A DNA stretch of 64,000 nucleotides from positions 17,567,210-17,631,209 of the forward strand of contig NC_059398.1 in the NCBI RefSeq assembly GCF_905220565.1, in the 5' to 3' direction. Under the pieces are notes generated by a model. It was not told where the DNA came from and did no database searches. It saw only the letters and a program-made list of their open reading frames with translations. Shown in pieces: positions 55,038 through 64,000 of this stretch; positions within the stretch are counted from its first letter, which is position 1, and every line of letters starts with the position of its first letter. The position numbers were made by a program, and so were the translations under genes. This DNA comes from Melitaea cinxia. Its lineage: Eukaryota; Arthropoda; Insecta; Lepidoptera; Nymphalidae.

Positions 55038-55270
55038 TGTGTTTGCTCGTAAACGAAAAGAAAAACCGACTCTAATTACATCGACAAGTAATTTAACGTA
55101 GTTCGATGAAAAAATAGTCAAATAAATACGTATAACCTCAAATTGAAATGGCACCACATGACGCACCACTTGCCAATTAAAAATCGACCAAATCGGGCCA
55201 CCTAGTCAAAAGTACTGAGGTTACATAAAAAAGCTGGATTGAGAACCTCCTTCTTTTTTGGAACTCGGTT
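55038..55270 (+). mobile_element. AACCGACTTC-family element, short form
   Basis: GTGTTTGCTCGTAAACGAAA, AAAACCGACTCTAATTACAT, AATTTAACGTAGTTCGATGA, AAAAATAGTCAAATAAATAC, CACCTAGTCAAAAGTACTGA, GAGAACCTCCTTCTTTTTTG and GAACTCGGTTAAA. Both termini are present, with an internal deletion relative to 33107-33712. Confidence 0.75.
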
Positions 55271-56163
55271 AAAAGTATGAGAAAATAGTACAAAAGCTTA
55301 AGTCTTTAAGAGGGAAAAAAATAGTTGTAATTCATTATATTTACACCAAGTGGAAGGTGGTAAGTACAAATCTGAGCTAAACTGAGCTTTTGACAGCTTA
55401 TATTTGTTTTTAATTATTTTATTTTCTGAAATAAAAAAGTGTGTGTGTCAGCTCCGGCGCACGACCGGAGTTTACTTCTTCAGAAGAACTGTCTCAATAG
55501 ACACAAAAAAGGCTTACTAATCTAAGAAAAATATTAATACTATATCAAATGGTAAATAAGCAAATCAAATGACGCCATTTATTGGAACCCTATTGGGTTC
55601 CGATACATGGCATTCTTAGGATATGTCGTAACGTAATGGCATTAAGAAAAACGTAACGAGGTCATTCGTTCAGTAGATTTTACTCCTCATATCTTTCTTT
55701 TATCAATAATCTCCAAAAAAAACGCCTCATAGTCATAAAAAACTGATTACTCATAATAATAAAACATTCAAATCCAGTCCATAACATAGCAACTTCATAT
55801 ACATCATCTTCATCAACATCGTTACATATTTAAATTTACGATAGTATAATTTGAGCATCTTGAATACAAATGTTACTAAGTGCAAATTTCTGTATGTTGG
55901 TAAAGCTTTCAGAGCTTGCAACATAAACAGAAGTCAGGTGAGGCGCCGGTTTACTTCCAAACTAACATAATTGCAAATTCATCGCTGAATGTACTTTGAA
56001 TTTCATTTAAGCAACTTAAGATTGTTTTCGTGAATTTAAACTCTGTGGTTCACTGATGGATATTATGTTGTTACGTTGAATGAGAATCAACAAACTTGAA
56101 AAATTAAATTGAAAGTAAGTTGGAAGACCAGAAATATATAAAAATATTTTCTTTTATACGAGT
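55271..56163. other. AT-rich non-coding stretch
   Basis: Contains the short repeat GTGTGTCAGCTCCGGCGCAC near 55441-55483. No gene recognised. Confidence 0.4.
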
Positions 56164-56284
56164 AGGTAGGTAAGCAAGCATACTCACCTGGTGGTTGGTG
56201 ATTACCGTAGCTTATAAACGCATGCAACATCAGAAGCGTTACACGTTGACCACTCTACCCCCAACACTCCCCAGGAGTTCTTTT
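56164..56284 (+). mobile_element. Family D repeat, 5' fragment
   Basis: GTAGGTAAGCAAGCATACTC, ACCTGGTGGTTGGTGATTAC, CGTAGCTTATAAACGCATGC, CTACCCCCAACACTCCCCAG. Stops at the CCCCAGGAG middle. Confidence 0.7.
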
Positions 56285-57040
56285 TTAAAGTTTTTTTAGT
56301 CTACATTTACAAAACGACATTTTAAGTTTAGCACGGCACACATTGTTTACTTAGTTAATACATAAATTGTATATAAACAAAGTTAAAGATTCCAACGAAT
56401 TAAATGAATTTATCAATTATTATACACGACAGCGTCAGTAAGAAATATTAAAAAAAAGGAAAAAAATAACAGAAAAAAAATTGTAATAATCATATACACT
56501 ATTTTAGAAGATCAAAACTTTACTTGAAATATTTAATATCCATTTACACGAATTTAATGAAAATGGAAAAAAGAAGTAAAAAAAAAACCACACCGAATAG
56601 GATGGAAGCTTGAAAAGCGGACGATCGCTCGATAAAACTCTACGTAAAGTGACGGCGATCTTGCTTTGTGCCCCGAAGTTACTGATAGCAAATCCACCTA
56701 GCCATTTGTTATTCCCCATTCAGTACCAATGTAACAGAGCGATTTTTGTACCAATTGCTTGATTAAAAGAGCGAAACGATAGAATTCAGACTACGTACTT
56801 TTACAATTTACTGTAAATTTTTTTATCATTTTTTGGGTTCAGAATTACTTAGATTTGTCTTTGTACATTTATTAGGCTAAAATGTTATAGTCTTTTGGCC
56901 AAAACATTATTGCAGATAAGAGACTGTATTGCTCTACTGCACATTATATAGTCATCCTTGTCATTTTTTGCTACGACGATTCTTCTGCTTCAGGTTGCCG
57001 AGAAGAGAAATGAAGGTCAACTCTACTTTTTTTAATTTAT
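56285..57040. other. AT-rich non-coding stretch
   Basis: The minus frame at 56504-56719 lacks any recognisable domain. No gene called. Confidence 0.4.
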
Positions 57041-57135
57041 TATTTATTGTATTCTTTATTTTAGAAAATAAATTATAAAAACAATAAAAAGTACAAAAGG
57101 CGGCCTTATCGCATAAAGCAATTTCTTCCAAGCAA
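57041..57135 (-). mobile_element. 3' end of another LINE copy, inverted, next to the intact LINE
   Basis: On the minus strand: TTGCTTGGAAGAAATTGCTT, TATGCGATAAGGCCGCCTTT, TGTACTTTTTATTG. This corresponds to the intact element's GTCTGGAAGAAATCGCTCTT, AGCGATAAGACCGCCTTTGT, but in inverse orientation. The stem is at 57108-57122, with one G-T pair. Confidence 0.7.
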
Positions 57136-57195
57136 TCTTTTGAAGGAAACTGAATGAAACTTGTTATTCTATATTCTATATTGCATTTTAAAACA

Positions 57196-57200
<5 letters not shown>

Positions 57201-57263
<63 letters not shown>
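57201..57263 (+). repeat. 63-base uninterrupted T run
   Basis: Pure T from 57201 to 57263, immediately before CGCGGGTAGGTGCG, which I take as the start of the LINE 5' UTR. The longest homopolymer in the window. Its exact length may reflect sequencing or assembly uncertainty. Confidence 0.9.
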
Positions 57264-57508
57264 CGCGGGTAGGTGCGAAAAGTGTCAACACATAAATCTA
57301 TAAGTGCTCTAAATTTATTTAAAGTTTTTAAAGCTATATTCAAAAGTTTCTAAGTTTTTATTTATGTGTAGCTTTTAAGTATCTTGCATACCACCTGCCA
57401 GCTGTTGAATTCCTATTGGAACACCTATACATATATTGTAGTGTCAATTCACGTAATTGGTGCGTCAATTTCATCCAGTTTTACCCTAAAATCGACTCCG
57501 TACCAGAC

Positions 57509-58252
57509 ATGGAAACAGTGAAGGAATCAATTGCTGCTCTCTCAGATTCGGTGAATACCAAATTGAATGATTTCCAGCGAGACTTAGATAAAGTCAGTTC
57601 TAACTCCCCACTAACAACAGCGTCATTGGCTGCAGAGTTCATGTCGTTTAAGTCATTTATTTTTTCTGCCTTAAATGCATTACAACGCCAGGTCGAATTA
57701 CTGGGCGGTGAGATTGACCGCCTAGAGACCAGGAAAAGGCGTAAGATGTTGCTTCTGCATGGAGTGCCTGAGGAAAAAGCTGAAAACACCTCTGCGATAG
57801 TTACAGCCCTTGCTGCGGATCATCTTAATCTCGCTAATTTTTCAAGCAGTAGTATCAAGGCTTCTTACCGCCTAGGCCGCTCTTTAGACCAAAAGCCTAG
57901 ACCAATAGTGGTTAAATTCACCGATACTGCTGTCCGCGATAAGGTTTGGTTCGCAAAAACTAAACTTAAGGGTACAGGATATACGCAATCCGAGTTTTTA
58001 ACAAGGACTCGCCATCAGGTATTTATGGAGGCGAGGCAACGTTTTGGCATCAGTAACTGCTGGACGCGTGAAGGCTGTATCCACATTGTGACAACGGATG
58101 GTGAACGCCATAAGGTGGAGACATTGTCAGACCTTAGGAGTATCTCAAATACTCAGAAATCCCCAATACCTGAGAAAAGTGAAGCCCCCAAGCCTGCTGA
58201 ACATAAGCAACTGGCGCTTTCGCGCACAAAGAGAACCGCTAAACATAAGTAG
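57509..58252 (+). CDS. LINE ORF1: coiled-coil RNA-binding protein
   Basis: 247 residues from the ATG in context GACATGG. The open frame extends 31 codons further upstream, but only from a TTG, so I choose the ATG. Residues 1-77 are heptad-rich and probably form a coiled coil. From about residue 79, RKMLLLHGVPE begins a compact domain like the RRM-like region of L1-type ORF1 proteins and of FP25K-like proteins in insect elements. It contains KASYRLGR, then RPIVVKFTD and RTRHQVFMEARQRFG. The C-terminal 40 residues are lysine/proline-rich. I see no CCHC zinc knuckle. In related elements ORF1 protein coats the transcript and acts as a nucleic-acid chaperone in the cytoplasmic RNP. It precedes ORF2 by 942 nt. 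A second initiation route would be needed for ORF2. Confidence 0.8.
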   Translation: METVKESIAALSDSVNTKLNDFQRDLDKVSSNSPLTTASLAAEFMSFKSFIFSALNALQRQVELLGGEIDRLETRKRRKMLLLHGVPEEKAENTSAIVTALAADHLNLANFSSSSIKASYRLGRSLDQKPRPIVVKFTDTAVRDKVWFAKTKLKGTGYTQSEFLTRTRHQVFMEARQRFGISNCWTREGCIHIVTTDGERHKVETLSDLRSISNTQKSPIPEKSEAPKPAEHKQLALSRTKRTAKHK

Positions 58253-59194
58253 TTTTTATATTCGTTTTTCTTTGTGTGATCTTAATTTATTATATTCATT
58301 CGTGTGTATTTACCCTGATAGTATATTCTTATGATAACCTCTATTTTTTTTTTTATTATTATTTTTATATACATTTATATGTAAGGTAAATTCCACTATT
58401 TCATTTTGTACTTACCTGCATTTAAAATATACCTGAACTGTTTGGCATTAGGGTTTAATTTAATCAATTTATTTACAAAAATATTAAAGATATTTACGAT
58501 TCCAATCAACTGATTGGCATTAGAGTTTAATTTAATCAATTTATTTACTAAAATATTAAAGATAGTTATGATTCCAGTCATTTTACATTCATTTAGATAT
58601 ATTCATGTAAATATTTGTGACAGATTCTGACAATATGTTATAATGTGTATTTGACATTGATGTGACAGTTCCATAGAGAAATGGTTTTTTTCGTTGTCAT
58701 GTCACACGTTTAGAAATGTAATACTTAAATCAAAAGTAACTTGATGCAAATGTCATGTAGTTATTATTATGTATTTTTTTTTCTTAGTTGTTTTATCAAT
58801 TTTCACCTAATATTTTTTAATTGTAATTTTTTTTTATCTCTATTTTTTTTTTTTTTTCTCCAAGATGTAACTTTATACTCTGGTAGTGTCTCTGTCTGTT
58901 CAAGTGTAAATCATGTCATTGGTGTTTTACTTCTGTTGTTTGTTTTCCTTTTTTTTATTTATGTCATGTTAATGATTTTTGTATACTCTTTTACAGCTGG
59001 CGGGTGTATGGACGTTATTTTTTAGGGAGAATATATATATTTATATATATTATATTGTTATTGTTTTTTACCTTCTAATTATTATTTTTATTTGTATTAT
59101 TTATTTTTTAGTTATTTATTTAATTTAATTATTTCAGTTTTAATATTTTATTTTATTTATTATTATTATTATTTTTATATACATACTACAGTTT
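58253..59194 (+). other. Inter-ORF spacer of the LINE
   Basis: 942 nt without an ORF1- or ORF2-like frame. T-rich, with ATTT/TTA runs in the last 150 nt before ORF2. Contains the 72-bp tandem duplication at 58436-58579. A 94-codon frame at 58741-59025 is phenylalanine/leucine-rich because of the T content and is not convincing. In many LINEs the two frames overlap or nearly touch, so this spacer is unusually long. Confidence 0.75.
58436..58579 (+). repeat. 72-bp tandem duplication in the LINE spacer
   Basis: Two adjacent units starting AACTGTTTGGCATTAGGGTT (58436) and AACTGATTGGCATTAGAGTT (58508) share TTTAATCAATTTATTTAC, AAAATATTAAAGATA and GATTCCA. They differ at about seven positions, so the duplication is not brand new. 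Confidence 0.9.
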
Positions 59195-62137
59195 ATGTCT
59201 AATAACAATGACGAAACGTTTCATTCTTTTTCCCTCTCCTCCTGCAGCGAAGACCTAAGCTTCCTTAGTATTCCTTCTTTAAGCGAAACTCTTGACTTCC
59301 AATTTCTTGATGTTCCAAAAAACTTAAATATCATCCATATTAATGCACAGAGTATTCCTGCTCATTATCCTGATATGTTATCCTCTTTCCAAAATAAAAA
59401 TATTCATGCGATCTTGGTGAGTGAATCTTGGCTTAAGCCCTGCTTATCATCGGTTTCCTACTCCCTCCCAGGTTACAACCTAGTCCGTAACGACCGTGTT
59501 GGGCGACCTGGAGGTGGCGTTGCCATCTACCTCCGCTCACAAATTTCCTTCGACATCATCAGCCAATCCACTTCCCGTGATGGGCATGGCCCAGATCACC
59601 TCTTCTTGGAAATCCGTCTGTGTAACACAAAACTCCTTTTGGGTGTTTATTATAGCCCATCGCCCGCTGTTGACTATTTTGCGTCTCTTGAAAATCTCTT
59701 AGAAGTACTTACACCACAGTATGGTCACACGGTAGTGATGGGTGATTTTAACACCTGCCTCCTTAAGCAAGACTGCAGAGCCACACGCCTTCGCTCTCTT
59801 GTAAACTCTGCAAACATGCACATTCTTCCCTCGAACGCCACCCATATCCTACCTACATGTACTCCATCCCTCCTTGATTTGATACTTGTCTCCTCTCCAG
59901 ACTTTGTTGTTAAGCATGGACAATGCCCAGCTGATGCATTCTCATACCACGATCTCATTTTCCTTTCATATAAAATCAGACCACCTAAAGCAAAGTCAAG
60001 AATTCTTCTGCAGCGCAGTTTTGGTAGTATGGAGTTGGACCGCCTACGTGAGGATGCTGCTAAGATTGACTGGTCAGAGCTATTCAACACTACTGTGGTG
60101 GATGAAAAAACTGATATTTTTAACACCCGTCTAACTCAATTGTACGATGTCCATGCTCCTGTTCGACCTGTGCGTGTCAGACATCTGCCTGCTCCCTGGC
60201 TTACAAATGAAATTAAGGCTTTGCAGCTTCTAAAGAGCAAAGCCAAAGCTAGATATAGGTCTGACCCGAGCCCGTTGAATAAGGAGAAGTATAGAACATC
60301 TCGGAATCGCTGCAACAAGGCGTGTAGGGATGCACAACGACGCCATATTCACAATTCCGTATTAGAGGAAGCAGACTCTGCGAAAATCTGGAAATTTCTC
60401 AAATCTCTAGGAGTTGGCAAGATCAAACAAAACATATCTTCAAATTCATTTAACCTTAACCAAATTAACAAACACTTCACATCTTCTGTCACTATAGACT
60501 CTATGACTAAATCTAACACTCTTAATCAACTTTCTGCTACTAGGACTCCTTTGCTGTCATCCACTTTTACCTTCTCTCAATTGTCTGTATGTGATGTCAA
60601 GAAGAGCATATTAGCCGTTAATTCAGATGCCGTAGGATCAGATTCTATTAGCCGTAAAATGATCATACCTATCTTAGATTCCCTTCTACCTGTTATAACT
60701 CACATCTTCAACGAATCCTTGTTTTCCAATACCTTTCCTACCTGCTGGAAAGACGCTCAAATTATTCCTTTACCCAAGAAACCTAATTCCATCACGTTTT
60801 CTGATCTTCGCCCAATATCAATCCTTCCTTTTTTGTCTAAAGTCTTAGAGCGTCTTGTCCATCAGCAGCTAACATTGTTCCTGCACTCAAATAACCTCCT
60901 TAATCCTTATCAGTCCGGTTTCCGTAAAGGTCATAGTGCGGCAACGGCTCTGGTCAAAATAACCGACGACATTAGATTAGCCATGGACAAACAAAATCTC
61001 ACGGTGTTGACCCTGCTGGATTTCAGTAATGCATTTAATACTGTGGATTTTGATATACTGCTGGCTATCTTGTGTTCTCTTGGCATATCTCCATCGGCAA
61101 TTGGCTGGTTTCATAGTTACTTGTGCGGACGGCGGCAGCGTTTGCGTGTCGAAGATTCATATTCAGAATGGCTAAACGTAGTTGCCGGCGTTCCACAAGG
61201 TGGCGTGTTGTCGCCACTTCTATTTTCTATCTTCATAAACTCTCTCGGTCCTCATATATCTTCTCCCTACCACCTGTATGCAGACGATCTCCAAATTTAT
61301 TCCCATGGAAAATTAGTTGACTTACCGACCTCCATAAATAAGTTAAATAGCGACTTAGAAAGCATTTATAGTTGGAGTAAATCTTATGGTCTAAACGTTA
61401 ATCCTTCTAAGTGTCAAGTTATTATCATCGGTAGTTCAAAACTAGTAGCTCGAATTGACTGGTCACTTATACCACCCGTCATTTTTAATAACACTGTGAT
61501 TAATTACAGCGAAAAAGTAAAAAACCTTGGTGTAATATTTGACAGTCACCTCTCGTGGACACATCAACTAAGTGAGTTAAGTCGCAAGTTATTCGTAGCT
61601 ATCGGATCCCTCCGCCGGCTTCAATACTTCCTTCCTTTGTCTACCAAAATTGCGTTAGCACAGTCACTCCTACTACCAATTCTCGACTATGCTGATATTT
61701 GTTACCTAGATCTTAAGGAGGAGCAGCTAAATAAGCTTGAGCGCCTCCAGAATCTCTGCATACGGTTTATATTTGGTCTTCGCAAATATGACCATGTATC
61801 CGATTTTCGTAATCAACTCAAGTGGCTGCCTATCCGCTCTCGCAGGAATACTCACATCCTCTCTTTGCTTTATTGTGTGCTTTTCCATCCAGATACTCCT
61901 CTTTACCTAAAAAATCGCTTCGAGTTTCTCTGTGACACTCATGAGCGTTCACTCAGGTCATCTTCAACCTTAATACTCAAAACTCCTTCCCATACTACTT
62001 CCTTTTATTCAAACTCTTTCTCTGTTAAAGCTGTACAGCTTTGGAACAATCTTCCTCTTTCTATTAGGCAAGCTCAATCTCTATTCTGTTTTAAAAAATA
62101 TCTAAAGGCTCATTTTTTGTCCCTAAATAATTGTTAA
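59195..62137 (+). CDS. LINE ORF2: AP endonuclease and reverse transcriptase
   Basis: 980 residues, intact, starting at ATG in CAGTTTATG. Residues about 44-260 form the exonuclease/endonuclease domain that nicks target DNA: NAQS (N50), SESW (E77), MGDFN (D184, N186) and SYHD (H252, D253) are the expected catalytic positions. Residues about 530-790 form the reverse transcriptase: DLRPISILPFLSKVLERL, LDFSNAF (D609), VPQGGVLSP (666-674) and LYADDL (Y695-D698) with the catalytic aspartates. The rest is a thumb-like C-terminal region with YADICYLDL and a WNNLPLSIR segment near the end. No RNase H and no C-terminal zinc knuckle are visible. It would perform target-primed reverse transcription in the nucleus. 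Overlapping frames in this region are shadows. Confidence 0.95.
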   Translation: MSNNNDETFHSFSLSSCSEDLSFLSIPSLSETLDFQFLDVPKNLNIIHINAQSIPAHYPDMLSSFQNKNIHAILVSESWLKPCLSSVSYSLPGYNLVRNDRVGRPGGGVAIYLRSQISFDIISQSTSRDGHGPDHLFLEIRLCNTKLLLGVYYSPSPAVDYFASLENLLEVLTPQYGHTVVMGDFNTCLLKQDCRATRLRSLVNSANMHILPSNATHILPTCTPSLLDLILVSSPDFVVKHGQCPADAFSYHDLIFLSYKIRPPKAKSRILLQRSFGSMELDRLREDAAKIDWSELFNTTVVDEKTDIFNTRLTQLYDVHAPVRPVRVRHLPAPWLTNEIKALQLLKSKAKARYRSDPSPLNKEKYRTSRNRCNKACRDAQRRHIHNSVLEEADSAKIWKFLKSLGVGKIKQNISSNSFNLNQINKHFTSSVTIDSMTKSNTLNQLSATRTPLLSSTFTFSQLSVCDVKKSILAVNSDAVGSDSISRKMIIPILDSLLPVITHIFNESLFSNTFPTCWKDAQIIPLPKKPNSITFSDLRPISILPFLSKVLERLVHQQLTLFLHSNNLLNPYQSGFRKGHSAATALVKITDDIRLAMDKQNLTVLTLLDFSNAFNTVDFDILLAILCSLGISPSAIGWFHSYLCGRRQRLRVEDSYSEWLNVVAGVPQGGVLSPLLFSIFINSLGPHISSPYHLYADDLQIYSHGKLVDLPTSINKLNSDLESIYSWSKSYGLNVNPSKCQVIIIGSSKLVARIDWSLIPPVIFNNTVINYSEKVKNLGVIFDSHLSWTHQLSELSRKLFVAIGSLRRLQYFLPLSTKIALAQSLLLPILDYADICYLDLKEEQLNKLERLQNLCIRFIFGLRKYDHVSDFRNQLKWLPIRSRRNTHILSLLYCVLFHPDTPLYLKNRFEFLCDTHERSLRSSSTLILKTPSHTTSFYSNSFSVKAVQLWNNLPLSIRQAQSLFCFKKYLKAHFLSLNNC

Positions 62138-62159
62138 ATATCATCTTCGCAATATATTA

Positions 62160-62290
62160 TGTAGTATTTGTGTATGTAGTATATATGGTGTATGTATGAA
62201 GTTATGTATATGTAGTGTTTATGTAAATGTATAATTATGTGTATATATATATATATATATATGTGTATTATATGTGTATATATATGTATT
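62160..62290 (+). repeat. TATG/TA repeats in the LINE 3' UTR
   Basis: Imperfect GTATG and TGTATA units with a pure (TA) run at about 62241-62260. A comparable tract precedes the LINE tail at 7776. Confidence 0.8.
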
Positions 62291-62427
62291 ATATGTAGTA
62301 TATTTACTTATTTTTATATCATATAGCTTGTAAACTCCTTGCCAATTCTTTATCAACTATTTGTACACTTCCCTACCGCTTCTCATTTTATATGCCCTGT
62401 CCTATACCCTAAGGTTGTCTGGAAGAA

Positions 62428-62442
62428 ATCGCTCTTAGCGAT
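62428..62442 (+). other. 3' UTR stem-loop of the LINE
   Basis: ATCGCT, loop CTT, AGCGAT, in the context GTCTGGAAGAAATCGCT and AGCGATAAGACCGCC, about 70 nt before the polyadenylation signal. Equivalent stems in other tails (3412-3427, 7842-7858, 14253-14267, 17972-17987, 57108-57122) keep pairing with different bases. In L2/CR1-type elements a 3' hairpin is recognised by the reverse transcriptase; here that role is inferred. Confidence 0.7.
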
Positions 62443-62540
62443 AAGACCGCCTTTGTACATCTTTCTTCGTATGTATCCCTTTTTGTAACATTTCTTTGTA
62501 GTGTACAATAAAGAGTATTTATTATTATTATTATTATAAA

Positions 62541-62610
62541 ATACAGTATGATACAATTTTTCTGCGCAAAGGTGGACTTATCTCTAAAAGCAATCTCTTA
62601 GCCAACATTC
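62541..62610 (-). mobile_element. Inverted LINE 3' tail fragment directly after the intact LINE
   Basis: GCGCAAAGGTGGACTTATCT, CTAAAAGCAATCTCTTAGCC. On the minus strand this is GGCTAAGAGATTGCTTTTAG then AGATAAGTCCACCTTTG, the same family of tails as 14175-14290. The stem is partly lost. Confidence 0.6.
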
Positions 62611-63358
62611 GATAGTGCAATATAACGTCATAAAGCAGGCTAAAGAGTACAATAGTGCTGTTTTAGTAGTTATTGAATAAACAATATGTAATAAAAAAAC
62701 TTAATGATAGATACAATATATATCAATTTCTAAATATTAAAAGAAATTGATATGTATTTATTGTCAAACCTAGGTTTGAAATTTCTGGAGTGAGAGGGTA
62801 TTAACTACTTTTTTTTATTATTATTTATTAGTGGACTAAGTTGGATGCGTCCTAGTAAGTTGTTCCTAAGTCGTGCACCATATACCGAATAAGATATTGT
62901 TAAAAAAAGTATAGACACAATCCAGATGAAATATCTAATAAAAATGTTTTTTTTAAACTTGTCTTTCGTTTGAAGTTAGCAGATCTCACTATTGATTACT
63001 CGCTTTATCTTTAAACGTCAATTCTCACATAAAAACATTTTAAATGATAATTCTTAGCTGAGAGGGCGAATTAGAGACAACACTTTTATTTTTATTTTTG
63101 CTATTTTTTTGCTATAGAATTCATGAAGTTAATTGAAATGAGGTTAAGCCTTTATTGTATTCAAAGAGTTTCAAAAATGTCTTAAGTTTCTATTTTTTTT
63201 TTTAATTTCAGTGTCAAATACATATCCAATATTCTAATAAGTCTGATACACTCGTATAATAAATGATTAACGCTTCTATAATCAAGATGATCAAGATCTG
63301 ACAAATACTTTCTGAGTTTCTGAGTTATCTTTGATAAGGCGTATGTAGTTTTTTTTTT
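62611..63358. other. AT-rich non-coding stretch
   Basis: No gene or identifiable repeat seen. Confidence 0.4.
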
Positions 63359-63360
63359 AT

Positions 63361-63603
63361 GTCACTAGGTCGGCAAACAAGCGTACGGTTCACCTGATGG
63401 TAAGCGATTGCCGTAGCTTATAGACGCCTGCAACACCAGAAGCATCGAAAGCGCATTGCCGACCCAATCAACCAACAGGAACACAATACTGTATGAAAAC
63501 AGTATTATTTTGCTGTGATCTTCTGTAAGGTCGAGGTACTACCCCAGTCGGGCTGCTCCATATTTTGAGCAGGAAATTCCTGCTGTGCCGTACCTCAGTT
63601 GAG
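63361..63603 (+). mobile_element. Family D repeat, nearly full length
   Basis: GTCACTAGGTCGGCAAACAA, GCGTACGGTTCACCTGATGG, CCAGAAGCATCGAAAGCGCA, a 40-bp deletion at the CCCCAGGAGCTC middle, GTATGAAAACAGTATTATTT, GATCTTCTGTAAGGTCGAGG and the end AATTCCTGCTGTGCCGTACC TC. It overlaps a minus frame that is not a gene. Confidence 0.85.
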
Positions 63604-63616
63604 TTGTAGTTTTCTA

Positions 63617-63692
63617 TTTTTTCATCTGCCTTACGTTGTTTTACTCGTCTATTTAATTGAAGTCGTTTTTTTTTTTCATTTGCAACCAAATA
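63617..63692 (-). mobile_element. AACCGACTTC-family 5' fragment
   Basis: On the minus strand: TTTGGTTGCAAATGAAAAAA, ACGACTTCAATTAAATAGAC, GAGTAAAACAACGTAAGGCA. Only the first 75 bp of the family remain, directly after the family D copy. Confidence 0.6.
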
Positions 63693-64000
63693 TATTAATT
63701 TTATCTCCCAAAATACCACCCCTCACCTCTAGTTGTACGCAGCATGCCTTGAAACTTCTATTATTATCCCTACAAACACTCGAAGTCCCGAGAAACGATA
63801 AAAATGAACGGATAATCAGGATTATTGGCAAAGTTCATCCTTTTGTTGCAATGTAATCGAAAGGTTGAACGTAATCCTTTGCGATATATCGAACAATTTT
63901 AATTATGAACGTTCAAATGTTGATATTACAAAATTGCAATAAGTTAAATTTATCAATACTTCTATATTTTATGCTATAACTATATATACTATATTTGGTA
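63693..64000. other. AT-rich non-coding stretch at the window end
   Basis: No gene or identifiable repeat seen. Confidence 0.4.

Larger units (their letters stand above)
57264..62537 (+). mobile_element. Full-length non-LTR retrotransposon (CR1/L2-like LINE)
   Basis: About 5.27 kb. Order: 5' UTR (57264-57508), ORF1 (57509-58252), spacer (58253-59194), ORF2 (59195-62137), 3' UTR with TA repeats, hairpin (62428-62442), AATAAA (62507-62512) and an ATT-repeat tail (62518-62537). There are no long terminal repeats. An AP-type endonuclease and reverse transcriptase place it in the APE LINEs. The lack of a zinc-knuckle Gag ORF1 and of an RNase H domain, and the microsatellite-like tail instead of poly(A), suggest the CR1/L2/Daphne side of the Jockey superclade. 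Both frames are intact, so the insertion is young or recently active. The 5' boundary is inferred from where the T run ends. Confidence 0.85.

Noticed and set aside
58741..59025. 94-codon frame in the LINE spacer as a possible third protein
   Set aside because: Phenylalanine/leucine richness follows directly from T-rich sequence, and there is no conserved motif.

Overview
The window reads as nuclear DNA of a lepidopteran insect, a butterfly or moth. It is AT-rich and gene-poor, has no bacterial-style operons, and is dominated by short interspersed repeats whose sequences I recognise as typical of Lepidoptera: tRNA-headed SINEs, a family starting near GGTCGGCAAACAAGC, a family with ends AACCGACTTC, elements ending in CTAG|T, and CR1/L2-like LINE tails. 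The family assignments rest on recall and on comparing copies inside the window, because no database search was possible.

Only three stretches look like real coding sequence. (1) A GC-rich minus-strand exon near 52.93-53.07 kb has a plausible splice acceptor, an ATG, a strongly hydrophobic signal peptide and a consensus splice donor. It looks like the first coding exon of a host secreted or membrane protein, whose later exons lie at lower coordinates or outside the window. If so, much of the left 52 kb could be its first long intron. (2) A full-length non-LTR retrotransposon lies at about 57.26-62.54 kb on the + strand, with an intact ORF1 (coiled-coil plus RNA-binding type), an intact 980-residue ORF2 (AP endonuclease plus reverse transcriptase), a 942-nt spacer between them, a hairpin-bearing 3' UTR and an ATT-repeat tail. 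(3) A 5'-truncated, decayed CR1-like reverse transcriptase C-terminus lies at about 33.7-34.55 kb on the minus strand.

Layout: 0-8 kb holds SINE, LINE-tail and Helitron-like fragments plus a GC-rich island at 4.95 kb. 9-24 kb is dense in SINEs, LINE tails and GGTCGGC-family copies, with a short inverted-repeat element at 18.1 kb. 24-30 kb has a clean piggyBac-type MITE with TTAA duplication (25.66-25.90 kb), an AACCGACTTC element between 51-bp direct repeats, and more SINEs. 30-33 kb is featureless. 33-39 kb has the CR1 remnant with a nested insertion, and a 22-bp minisatellite that arose inside a transposon copy. 39-52 kb is mixed SINEs, CR1 tails and Helitron-like pieces. 52.9-53.1 kb is the host exon. 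57-62.6 kb is the intact LINE, bounded upstream by a 63-base T run and flanked on both sides by inverted LINE tails.

I see no CRISPR, operon, rRNA or free-standing tRNA gene. The most interesting signals are structural: a hairpin with compensatory changes shared by several LINE tails, modular exchange of SINE heads and tails, a tandem array born inside a repeat, and the isolated signal-peptide exon.
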